Below, one piece after another: positions 8,279 through 17,600 of a stretch of DNA of 63,308 bases. Source of the stretch: CAZODA01 sp964578485 (GTDB lineage: Bacteria > Bacteroidota > Bacteroidia > Bacteroidales > Marinilabiliaceae); NCBI GenBank assembly GCA_964578485.1, contig CAZODA010000013.1, positions 1-63,308 on the forward strand, written 5' to 3'. Position numbers and translations under genes: made by a program. The notes below the pieces were generated by a model. It saw only the letters and a program-made list of their open reading frames with translations, had not been told where the DNA came from and did not search any database. The stretch's first letter is position 1; each line of letters begins with the position of its first letter.

Positions 8279-9418
8279 TTATTTTACCGTAGATACCGGT
8301 ATTCTTTCACCATTTTTAAATGCTACAATAAAACAATCAGGTGTTTTTTCACGTATTTTTATCAGTAAGTTACTAATTTCATCATAACTTGTTGATAGAC
8401 CTGTAGTATATTTATAAAGATTGTTTTCGCGATAAACCCAGATTTCATCAAATAAATGAAATAGACGGTTATCTTCATTTAATTCACGACTTGTGGTTGC
8501 AACTTGAATTCTGAATATCACCTCAGCTTCCTCCTTTTTAGTATTAGCGATATCTATTATATTTTCAAGGTTTAGCTCATTGGTAGTTGATCCGGTTGTG
8601 GCTATTATACTCCTGGCTTCAACCTGGGTTTTATATTCCCTGATAGCTCTGAAGATCGCTGAAGCAATATAGACTTGTCCGTCTTCACTGGCAAGGAATT
8701 TCTCTTCATTACGATTACTTAAAAATCCCACTTCAACAAGGATGCCGGGCATCGCTGTTTCGCGTAAAACCAAAAAACCCGCCTGCTTTACTCCTCTGTT
8801 ATAGCGTCCGACACGTTTCTCAAATTGATCCTGAACAAATACTGCAGCAGAAAGACTCTGATTAAGATATACATTTTGCATTAACTCAAAGATGATATAC
8901 GATTCTTCTGAATTTGGATCGAAACCTTCATATTTTGTTGTATAATCTTCTTCCAAAATAATTACGGAGTTTTCTTTTTTTGCTACTTCAAGGTTTTCTT
9001 CTGAACGATGTAAACCTAATACAAAGGTTTCGGCACCATAAATGCCCGGATTGCTAATGGAATTGGCATGTATGGAAACAAATAGGTCGGCTTTTGCAGT
9101 ATTTGCTATATCAGCACGTTCGTTCAAGGGTACAAAAACATCTTCTGTTCTTGTAAAAAGAACATTTAACTCAGGCATTTCGCGTTTGAGATATTCACCA
9201 ACTTTCAAAGCAATAGCTAATACAATATCTTTTTCTTTTACCAGTCGTCCACTTGCTCCCGGATCTTTCCCCCCATGACCGGGATCAATAACAACAGTTC
9301 GAAAACCAGGCTCACGGTGACTTTGTGAAAATACTGATCCTATGGGCAAGAGAACCGTTAGCAGTAAATAAAATGAAATTTTACTTGTTGCTTTTGGGAA
9401 AGATTTTTTACATGCCAT
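8279..9418 (-). CDS. N-acetylmuramoyl-L-alanine amidase (Amidase_3) with a SPOR-like domain
   Basis: This zinc amidase cleaves the MurNAc-L-Ala bond of peptidoglycan. The zinc ligands and catalytic residue are visible: His in 'IDPGHGG', Glu in 'VKEKDI', His in 'VSIHANS' and Glu in 'ILVEVGFLS' (84, 98, 153 and 265, counted from the farthest upstream ATG at 9526). I prefer the ATG at 9418, because it gives a textbook signal peptide (MACKKSFPKATSK, then a hydrophobic ISFYLLLTVLL core and VFSQ). Starts at 9445 or 9526 would add an implausible N-terminus. About 80 C-terminal residues after a variable linker form a SPOR-like domain, which in other proteins targets denuded septal glycans. It is the first gene of a probable operon with the MCE gene and divergent from lptD. 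Confidence 0.93.
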   Translation of the reverse strand: MACKKSFPKATSKISFYLLLTVLLPIGSVFSQSHREPGFRTVVIDPGHGGKDPGASGRLVKEKDIVLAIALKVGEYLKREMPELNVLFTRTEDVFVPLNERADIANTAKADLFVSIHANSISNPGIYGAETFVLGLHRSEENLEVAKKENSVIILEEDYTTKYEGFDPNSEESYIIFELMQNVYLNQSLSAAVFVQDQFEKRVGRYNRGVKQAGFLVLRETAMPGILVEVGFLSNRNEEKFLASEDGQVYIASAIFRAIREYKTQVEARSIIATTGSTTNELNLENIIDIANTKKEEAEVIFRIQVATTSRELNEDNRLFHLFDEIWVYRENNLYKYTTGLSTSYDEISNLLIKIREKTPDCFIVAFKNGERIPVSTVK

Positions 9419-9737
9419 AAGAGTTAATTTTATTTTTTCAAACATAAACAAACAGCTCAAAATCTTTTTAAAATAAAAATCATTCAAAAATAATAAATAT
9501 CTTTCTGTAGCCCATTTCTTTTTCACTATTTATGAAAGTCTAAATTTATTAAATGAGAAATTACATATTAATAAAAAAATGTTGAACCTTTTTTGAAATT
9601 TTATTTGACCTTGTATGTTTTATCTTATTCTTGTGTTAACTTTCATCCCTGTTTAAACTCTGTTTATTGTTTTAAGATTTATAATAGCTAATGATTAAAT
9701 CTTATCGATAAAGCTGTCTAAGACCAATTTTTAATTT

Positions 9738-9745
9738 TATTTTTG
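9738..9745 (+). promoter_or_regulatory. Candidate -7 box TATTTTTG for lptD
   Basis: This is an exact match to the Bacteroidota -7 element TAnnTTTG, 26 bp before the TTG start of lptD. I find no TTTG at the expected -33 spacing, so the call rests on one element and its position. Confidence 0.35.
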
Positions 9746-9771
9746 TGGCTGATAAAGTAAGATTTTAGGAT

Positions 9772-12642
9772 TTGAAATTAAATAATACTCATATATCAAC
9801 CCGTTTTTCCATCCTTTATAGATGGATTTTAACTTTATTGTGTTGTTATTTTACTATAGTACAATCATTGGGCCAAATCACGGAAAATAATATTTTCAAC
9901 AAGCCCGACTCTGTAGTAAACGAATTGAGAATGTTGATAAGTGATAGTATTAATTATCAAAACGATATTATTTTTGACCTTCCGCTGTTTTCTACTGATT
10001 CTGTTGCCACTGAATATATTGATGACAGTGAAAAAACTATACAGGAAAATGATGAACAGGCTGATACCGTGAGGACAAAGCCAAAGACTTATATCGAAGC
10101 AGAAGTTCAATATAGCTCTAAAGATTCTACCTTGTTCGATCGTGGAAAAATTTATCTCTATGGTGATGCTTCCGTTAGTTACCGCGATATCCTGTTAACT
10201 GCATATTATATAGAACTTGATTTGGATAGCAGTATGGCTTATGCTGCCGGTACAGTTGATTCTCTCGGACTTGAAACAGGATTGCCGGTTTTTAAAGATA
10301 AAAGTGGTGAATATGAGATGAGGAGAATACGCTATAATTTTGATACTGAAAAAGCTATTATCGAACATGTGGTTACAACACAGGGAGAGGGTTTTGTTGT
10401 GAGTGATAAAGCAAAAAAAAATACCGACAACACTTATTTTATGAAGGACGGACGCTATACTACTTGTGATCATCACGATAGTCCGCATTTTTATATTAAT
10501 ATGACTAAGGCTAAAGTAATACCGGGAAGCAAAATAGTTACAGGACCGGCATATTTAGTTCTTGAAGATGTGCATATCTATCCTTTAATAATTCCTTTTG
10601 CCTTTGTGCCAAGTACGCGTTCATATAGCTCAGGATTTTTAATACCCTCCTATGGTGAAGAAAGCAATAGAGGTTTTTTTCTAAGGGATGGGGGCTATTA
10701 CTTGGCTGCCAGTGATTATTTTGATTTGGCTTTAACAGGTGATCTTTATGCCAATAGTTCATGGGGATTGAGAACTTCATCAAACTACCGGAAAAGGTAT
10801 AAATTTAGTGGTAGCTTTAATGCCCAACGTATTACAAATGTCTTTAGTGAAAAAGTTCTGCCCGATTATCGAAAAACGAATGATTTTTCACTTACATGGT
10901 CGCACAGACAGGATGCTAAGTCAAATCCTTATAGTACCTTTTCTGCAAGTGTAAATTATTCAACAAGTACTTTCGATCAAAATAATGTGGGAAGTATTAT
11001 TAATCCACAAATACTTGCTCAAAATACAAAACGGTCCAGTATTTCTTATTCAAGACGTTTCCCGGGCAGCCCTTTCAATATGTCTATGAATATTTTGCAC
11101 TCACAAAATAGCCGTGATACTACAATAAACTTCACTATACCTGATTTAACGCTCACCATGAACAGGATTTATCCTTTTAAAAATAAAAAAAGAATAAGTA
11201 GTAAGGAATTATGGTATGAAAATATAAGTATTGGCTATACCGGAAACATGAAAAATGAAGTGCATACAAAAGAAAGTGAATTGAGTTTTTCTCCACAAAG
11301 TCTTGTTGATGACTGGAAAAATGGTGCACGTCACAGTATTCCCGTGTCACTTAATTTAAAATTCCTTAAATACTTCTCCTTAACACCAAGTGTAAACTAT
11401 ACCGAACGCTGGTACTTTAATTCTATTCGAAAAGATTGGGATGAAGAACAAAATAGGGTAGTTACTTCAGATACAATATCAGGCTTTAACCGAGTATATG
11501 ATTATAGCACAAGTATTGGAACATCTACAAAGTTATATGCTTTTTTTACTCCTTATAGAAAACTATTTGGCGATAAGGTAGAAGCTATCCGACATGTAAT
11601 GACTCCATCTGTTAGTGTAAGTTACCGCCCTGATTTTTCGTCTCCGAGATATGGCTATTATGATTGGATTGAATATTATGATAAAAGCAGAGATGATATT
11701 GTAAGGCATGAATATTCAATATTTGAAGGTGCACTTTATGGAATACCGGGTAAAGGAAAATCCGGATCCATGGGTTTAAGTCTCGGTAATACCCTGGAAA
11801 TGAAAGTTCGCAGTGACCAAGATACTACAGGCTTCAAAAAAATCAGTATATTGGAATCTTTGAATTTTAGTAGCTCTCATAACTTTTTGGCAGACTCACT
11901 AAAATGGTCAAATATTTCAATGAGCGGAAGAACAAAAATCTTTGGCACAAGTATTAGTTTTGGAGCTACCTTTAATCCCTATGCAATAGATACAACTGAT
12001 CTTGGTCGGCCGGTTGCAATTAACCGCTCTGAATGGAAGACTAATAAACGACTTGCACGAATGACAAATGCCAATCTAAGTTTTGGCCTTAACTTCGGAT
12101 CTGAAACTGTGAAACGATGGCGAAAGGGAGCTTCAGATAATGAAGATTCTTTACAGGAGGAAAGTCAAGCACCACCCGATGATGATCTTTTTGCTGAAAT
12201 GAGAGATCAACATGTACAAGGCGTACCGGGACCTTCTGATCCCGGACCATTAAAAACTGATGAAGATGGCTATGTTGATTTTGATATTCCCTGGAACATT
12301 TCATTAAATTATAGTATGCGCTTGATACAGGGAAACTTTAATAAGGAAAAAATGAATTATAACTATAGATTTACAGCTGATGTGAATCTATCAGGAAGAA
12401 TTTCGCTTACAAAAAAATGGGATATTAGTGCCTCTTCCGGTTATAACTTCGATAGGAAAGAAATATCACATACAAATGTCAGAATAAGTAGAAATTTGCA
12501 CTGCTGGAATATGAGTTTTAATCTTACACCTATAGGCAGATATAAGTCTTATTTCTTTACCATTGCTGTAAATAGCAGCTTGTTGCGTGACTTGAAATAT
12601 GAAAAAAGAAGTCATCCAAGAGATAATCCCGACTGGTTTTAA
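9772..12642 (+). CDS. lptD: LPS-assembly outer-membrane protein LptD
   Basis: LptD is the beta-barrel that, with LptE, inserts lipopolysaccharide into the outer leaflet. The 956-residue protein has a signal peptide ('WILTLLCCYFTIVQSLGQ'). An OstA/LptA-like jelly roll follows at about 95-260, containing 'GKIYLYGDASVSYRDILLTA' and the Cys-bearing 'YFMKDGRYTTCDHHDSPHFY'. The rest alternates aromatic beta strands, as expected for the barrel. The ORF opens with TTG: a TAG stop lies two codons upstream and the next in-frame ATG falls well past the signal peptide. AGGA stands directly before the TTG. It is divergent from the amidase/MCE pair, an envelope-biogenesis neighbourhood. No LptE-like gene adjoins it. 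Confidence 0.9.
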   Translation: MKLNNTHISTRFSILYRWILTLLCCYFTIVQSLGQITENNIFNKPDSVVNELRMLISDSINYQNDIIFDLPLFSTDSVATEYIDDSEKTIQENDEQADTVRTKPKTYIEAEVQYSSKDSTLFDRGKIYLYGDASVSYRDILLTAYYIELDLDSSMAYAAGTVDSLGLETGLPVFKDKSGEYEMRRIRYNFDTEKAIIEHVVTTQGEGFVVSDKAKKNTDNTYFMKDGRYTTCDHHDSPHFYINMTKAKVIPGSKIVTGPAYLVLEDVHIYPLIIPFAFVPSTRSYSSGFLIPSYGEESNRGFFLRDGGYYLAASDYFDLALTGDLYANSSWGLRTSSNYRKRYKFSGSFNAQRITNVFSEKVLPDYRKTNDFSLTWSHRQDAKSNPYSTFSASVNYSTSTFDQNNVGSIINPQILAQNTKRSSISYSRRFPGSPFNMSMNILHSQNSRDTTINFTIPDLTLTMNRIYPFKNKKRISSKELWYENISIGYTGNMKNEVHTKESELSFSPQSLVDDWKNGARHSIPVSLNLKFLKYFSLTPSVNYTERWYFNSIRKDWDEEQNRVVTSDTISGFNRVYDYSTSIGTSTKLYAFFTPYRKLFGDKVEAIRHVMTPSVSVSYRPDFSSPRYGYYDWIEYYDKSRDDIVRHEYSIFEGALYGIPGKGKSGSMGLSLGNTLEMKVRSDQDTTGFKKISILESLNFSSSHNFLADSLKWSNISMSGRTKIFGTSISFGATFNPYAIDTTDLGRPVAINRSEWKTNKRLARMTNANLSFGLNFGSETVKRWRKGASDNEDSLQEESQAPPDDDLFAEMRDQHVQGVPGPSDPGPLKTDEDGYVDFDIPWNISLNYSMRLIQGNFNKEKMNYNYRFTADVNLSGRISLTKKWDISASSGYNFDRKEISHTNVRISRNLHCWNMSFNLTPIGRYKSYFFTIAVNSSLLRDLKYEKRSHPRDNPDWF

Positions 12643-12733
12643 GCAGAATTTTATTAAGCAATTCGGATAATAATGAATTTATTATATTGAAATTGCTTTA
12701 AGAATTTTAAACTACACTTTTTGTTTAATAGAA

Positions 12734-13489
12734 ATGAAACATACAAAAAAGGATGAAAAAAATAATAAGCTCATATTTGGACTCCGTCCGGTAATTGAAG
12801 CTATACAAAGTAATAAAAATATAGAAAAGATTTTTGTTAAAAATGGTCTCCAAGGCGATCTGTATAATGAATTGATGATTCTGATCAAAAGTAAGAAGAT
12901 TGTTTGGCAAACTGTTCCTGCTGTACGTCTTCAACGTATGACAAATAAAAACCACCAAGGAGTTGCAGCCCTTATTTCACCCATTGAGTATCAAGATATC
13001 GTTACTTTGGTTGAAAATTTAATTTTAAATGATAAACAACCTTTTGTTTTGGTCTTAGATGGTATAACAGATGTTAGAAATTTTGGTGCCCTTGCCCGTA
13101 CAGCTGAGTGTGCCGGTATAGATGCTATTGTTATTCCTGAAAAAAGAAGTGTTTCAATAAGTGCAGATGCAATAAAAACTTCCGCAGGTGCCCTCTATCG
13201 CATCCCTGTTTGTAGAGTTTCAAATTTGTGGTACGCCATGAAATTTTTTAAAGAAAATGACTTTACGATAATAGCAGCATCTGAAAAAAGTGATCAGTAT
13301 TATCAAGACCTTAAATATAAATTTCCACTTGCACTTGTTCTTGGTGCTGAAGATAGAGGCATATCGTCTCAAATATTGAAAATGACCGATCAGGTGGTGG
13401 CAATCCCTGTTAAGGGTGAATGTGGCTCCCTTAATGTATCTGTAGCAGGAGGGATTTTGATTTATAAAATGCTTGAAAGCATGCTATAA
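12734..13489 (+). CDS. rlmB: 23S rRNA 2'-O-ribose methyltransferase, RlmB/TrmH family
   Basis: This SPOUT-fold enzyme transfers methyl from S-adenosylmethionine to a guanosine ribose of 23S rRNA (G2251 in E. coli RlmB). An L30e-like substrate-binding domain (about 10-80, with 'FGLRPVIEAI' and 'NHQGVAA') precedes the SpoU domain. The latter has motif 1 'DVRNFGALARTAE', motif 2 'LVLGAEDRGIS' and motif 3 'SLNVSVAGGILIYKM', which form the knotted cofactor site. The 251 residues match the family. It follows lptD by 91 bp on the same strand; the gap contains a weak inverted repeat (AAGCAATT/AATTGCTT) but no convincing terminator. The exact rRNA target cannot be proved from sequence, since TrmH-family members overlap. 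Confidence 0.9.
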   Translation: MKHTKKDEKNNKLIFGLRPVIEAIQSNKNIEKIFVKNGLQGDLYNELMILIKSKKIVWQTVPAVRLQRMTNKNHQGVAALISPIEYQDIVTLVENLILNDKQPFVLVLDGITDVRNFGALARTAECAGIDAIVIPEKRSVSISADAIKTSAGALYRIPVCRVSNLWYAMKFFKENDFTIIAASEKSDQYYQDLKYKFPLALVLGAEDRGISSQILKMTDQVVAIPVKGECGSLNVSVAGGILIYKMLESML

Positions 13490-13507
13490 GATAAATACTT
13501 TCATGTA

Positions 13508-13538
13508 TTGCCATCTTCCTTATATTTGTATAATTTTG
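13508..13538 (+). promoter_or_regulatory. Bacteroidota sigma-type promoter for the UroD-like gene
   Basis: A TTG at 13508-13510 and a -7 box TAATTTTG at 13531-13538 are separated by 20 bp, the spacing of the Bacteroidota housekeeping promoter (TTTG-N19/20-TAnnTTTG). A second -7-like sequence, TATATTTG, is at 13521-13528. Transcription would start near 13545, giving a 5' leader of about 75 nt and making an ATG at 13621, rather than the in-frame TTG at 13546, the sensible start. Confidence 0.55.
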
Positions 13539-13620
13539 AAAGTCTTTGGAGATAAGAAACTTAGCTTCTTTAACAAATCAATATAAAGCCTTACATTTTA
13601 ATTTATCAAAGATATTCATC

Positions 13621-14679
13621 ATGAACAATAAGGAAAGAGTTTTGAAAAGCCTTAAACATGAAGAACCCGATCGGGTACCTTTTTTTTATTGGGGAGTTCC
13701 TGAGTTTACTCAAAAAATGATGGATGAACTCGGCTTTTCAATGATGGATGAATTGTTGGAGTTCCTTGATGTTGATTTTAGATGGGTAGAGCCTTTATAT
13801 GTCGGTCCTGATTTGACAGAAAAATCAAAATTAAAGAAAAAAGATATTTGGGGCATTGAATATAAACTTGTTAGCAGAAACATTATACACTATTGGGATA
13901 TAGCAAAATCTCCTTTTGATGGAATAACTGATATTGTTGCATTGAATGATTATCCTTGGCCCCAACTTAATTATTTCGATTTTAAATCATTGCATGCACA
14001 GCTGGAAAAATATAAAGATTATGCAATTATTACTGCACCGGGTTATGCATCACCCGGTCTTTTTAGAATTATTCAACGGCTTGTTGGAGACGAAAACTTC
14101 CTTAATGTGATGATGTATCATCCTAAGTTTTTTAATACTCTTGTAGAAAAAGTTTCTGCTTTTTATTGTGAGTTTATAGCTGCTTTCTTTGAAGAAAGTA
14201 AAGATAAAGTTGACTTTATAAGAATTGCTGATGACTATGGTACAATGGGCGGACTGATTGTTAGTGATGATATATGGCTTGATGTTTTGCGTCCTGTTAT
14301 AGAAGGCTATCTTGAATATCCCAAAAAATATGCTGTCAAATTTTATATGCACAGCTGTGGAGCTGTTAGAAAACTATTGCCTGAATTTATTTCTCTTGGT
14401 GCCGATGTATTAGCTCCAATACAAACAAAAGCTTTAGGAATGTCGGCCGAAGGATTGAAAAAAGATTTTGGTAATCTTATTAGTTTTTCGGGTGCTTTGG
14501 ATGAAGAATTGTTACTTGAAAAATCTCCAAAACAAGTGAAGGAAGAAGTAAAGGAATTACTTGATATTATGGCACCGGGAGGTGGCTTTATTATGGGACC
14601 TTCACAAAAATTTAAAATAGAAACTCCTGTTGAAAATGTTGTGGCAATGTATGAAGCAGCAAGAGAATGGAAATATTAA
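13621..14679 (+). CDS. Uroporphyrinogen-decarboxylase-family protein, probably a corrinoid methyltransferase type
   Basis: The 352-residue TIM-barrel protein opens with 'MNNKERVLKSLKHEEPDRVP', the usual start of the URO-D superfamily. It carries a His-x-Cys pair (His244, Cys246 in 'FYMHSCGAV'), characteristic of the zinc-dependent methylcobamide:thiol methyltransferases (MtaA/MtbA/CmuA type) and not of true HemE. No other heme genes are nearby. The likely role is methyl transfer from a corrinoid protein or a related demethylation; the methyl donor and corrinoid partner are not encoded in the window. I chose the ATG at 13621 because the promoter lies at 13508-13538. The gene converges on the HTCS gene, 5 bp away, with no visible terminator. 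Confidence 0.8.
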   Translation: MNNKERVLKSLKHEEPDRVPFFYWGVPEFTQKMMDELGFSMMDELLEFLDVDFRWVEPLYVGPDLTEKSKLKKKDIWGIEYKLVSRNIIHYWDIAKSPFDGITDIVALNDYPWPQLNYFDFKSLHAQLEKYKDYAIITAPGYASPGLFRIIQRLVGDENFLNVMMYHPKFFNTLVEKVSAFYCEFIAAFFEESKDKVDFIRIADDYGTMGGLIVSDDIWLDVLRPVIEGYLEYPKKYAVKFYMHSCGAVRKLLPEFISLGADVLAPIQTKALGMSAEGLKKDFGNLISFSGALDEELLLEKSPKQVKEEVKELLDIMAPGGGFIMGPSQKFKIETPVENVVAMYEAAREWKY

Positions 14680-14684
14680 TGTTT

Positions 14685-17600
14685 TTAGGAATTAGCTTCA
14701 CCTGTTTCTCTTTCAATGTATTCTGTTGGGGTGCATCCGAAATAGTCTTTAAAACATCGTGAAAAATATGAAGGGCTTGAAAAGCCTACCATATAAATAA
14801 TTTCCGAAATATTTCGTTTCTTTTGTACTAACAATTGAGCAGCAGTTTTTAAACGATGCGTCCTTATGAATTCTTTGGCTGTAAATCCTGTTAATGCTTT
14901 AATTTTTCTATATGTTTGATTAGGTGTGATTTTTAATTTGTCACTGAGACTTTCTACATCAAAAGCCGAGTTGTCAAGATTTTCTTCTACAGCGGCTACT
15001 GCATTTTTAAGAAATTCGTCATCTAATGATGAGAGCACAGTTACTTCGGGTTTTAAAATTAAATCTTTCCTGAAACGTTCATGATTCTTTTGTTTGTTTT
15101 TCATGATGTTAAGCAGTTTCAATTTTAAATTTGCCATGTTAAAAGGCTTATATATATAATCAACTGCGCCAAGTTCCAGACCTTTCTGTTCATCTTCCTG
15201 CATGGTTTTTGCCGTAATTATAACAACCGGAATATGCGATGTGGAAATATCTTCCCTTAGGATGCGACATAATTCAAAGCCATTCATTTCGGGCATCATA
15301 ACATCTGTAACCACAATATCAGGATCATGTTTTCGGATATCATCCAAGGCTTCTTTTCCATTTGAAGAAGAAATAACATTAAAATGATCACTTAAACCAT
15401 CAACAATAAAGTTTTTTAAATCTTCATCATCTTCAACTATTACAACAGAGGGAATTTCCTTAGCCGTTTGAACTTTAAAAACAGACTCTTCTTTTTCCTT
15501 CTGTTCTTGTTCTTGTTCTTTGTGACCGTTTAACTGTACAGAATAGGAAGACTCAAGACCTTCCTTTTCTTGTTCGCTATTTATTCCTTCTGTTGTGCCA
15601 ATGGGACTTAGAGGTAACATCACTCTGAAACTGCTGCCTTGACCGGGTTCACTTTCAACTGTTATTATTCCCTGATGTTGTTCAACAAAAATACGTGCTA
15701 AATAAAGCCCTATGCCTCCGGTACTTTTGTTTTTCTTATCGTCAATTTGATAAAAGCGATCAAAAATAAGTTCCTGCTTATCAAGAGCAATGCCTATTCC
15801 ATCGTCGGTGATATCAATGAAAAACATATCAGCTTGAAACACATCATGATACTTAATACCGGCTTTGACAGATACTTTTCCACCGTTGTCAGAAAATTTT
15901 AAAGCGTTTGATAATAGATTTAAAAATATCTTTTCAAATTTATCACGATCCATCCATACTTCAATTTTTGAAGCTGAAATATCCATTGATAATTCAATGT
16001 TTTTTGAATGGACAAGTGCTTGAAAGCTATCGAACAACTCTTTTAAAACAGGTACTATATCAAATTTTTGAAGAAAGAGTTCCATTTTACCCCTGTCAAC
16101 TTTTCTGAAGTCCATTAATTGATTGATCAATCTTAATAGCCTCTCCGCATTTCTCTTAACTAGGTGTAAGGGCTTTTTATATTTGTCGGGAAGATCGTTT
16201 TGAGCCAGTATTTCATCAACCGGACTTAAAACCAAAGTTAGAGGAGTCCTAAATTCATGAGTAATATTTGTGAAAAATCTTACCTTTAAATCATTTAATT
16301 CATGTTCTTTTTCGTGTTGTATTTTTTCGAAAAGCAACTTGCTTTTCTCTTTTACTTGAATAATTGAATAGCGTTTAAAGAAATAAAGCAGAGCAATAAT
16401 AACAATAACATAAATTATAAAAGCCCATAAAGTTTTCCACCATGGTGGTAAAATGGTTACACTTAGAGTGGCAGGAAGTTCACTCCATACTCCATCACTA
16501 TTTGCAGCTTTAACTTTAAAGGTATATTTTCCATCGGGAACATTTGTATAGGTTGCAGTATTTCTTTCTCCTACCATATTCCAATCTGTATCAAAACCTT
16601 CAAGCATATAGGCATAGGAATTAAGTGCCGGATAGGTGAAATCCATGGCAGAAAACTCAAAAGTTACTACCCTCTCGGAAGGAGTTAATACAAGGGAATT
16701 CAAATATGGTACCGAACGATAATCTTTATCGCTGTCGGTAGGAGTATCAGCTATGCTTTTGTTAAATATTTGTATATCGGTGAAAATTATTTCCGGAGCT
16801 TTGGTATTAAATAAAATCTCTTTGGGATATAATGAAATAAAACCATGAGTTCCGCCCAGCAGAATCTGACCATCTAAACTTTTGTGAGCGGTATTTCTCT
16901 CAATCCCAATTCTTTGAAATTCCCTCATTAAAAAAGAATTTGATAATTGTTCCTTTTCAGGGTCAAATTTTGCAATTCCCTCATAAAAGCTCAGCCATAA
17001 AGAATTATCAGAATCAAGAACCATATTGGTAATGAGCCCGCTGCCTATATGACTTAAATTAGGAAATCTTTTAAAAGAAATTGTTTCACTTCCATTGGGG
17101 TGAACAGTAACTATCTTTTTGTTTAAACCTGAATTTGTTGAAACCCATAAATTACCATGCGAGTCTTCGCTAAAACAATTTACTATATTATCGTTGATGG
17201 TAGTAGAATCATTCCGCACTGAAAAGAAATTTAGAAAATCTTCTGTCTCAGGGTCAAAACGATTAACTCCTCTTTGAGTTGCTATCCATACAAAACCGTT
17301 TTGATCTTCAAAAATATCTCTGATATTATTATCCGATAGTTCAGTGTTGCCTGAATTATAGTTTTTTATTTCTTGTATTTTGTGGTCTTTAAAGGAAAGT
17401 TTTGAAAAGCCGTGTTGCATACTACCAAGCCAAACAATTTCATCATATTTTGATGATTTGTGTAAAACACTAATCTTATTTCCGGGAAGTTGAATAGGAG
17501 TGTGGTTGTTATAAAAATCAAATGAAGATGAAGGAAAATTTACCATTTCATCTTTAGGGATGACCAAAAGACCTGCATCATCGGTGCCAATTAAAAGGCC

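Noticed and set aside
12656..12698. Inverted repeat AAGCAATT/AATTGCTT between lptD and rlmB
   Set aside because: Short AT-rich arms with a 27-nt loop; weak as a terminator.
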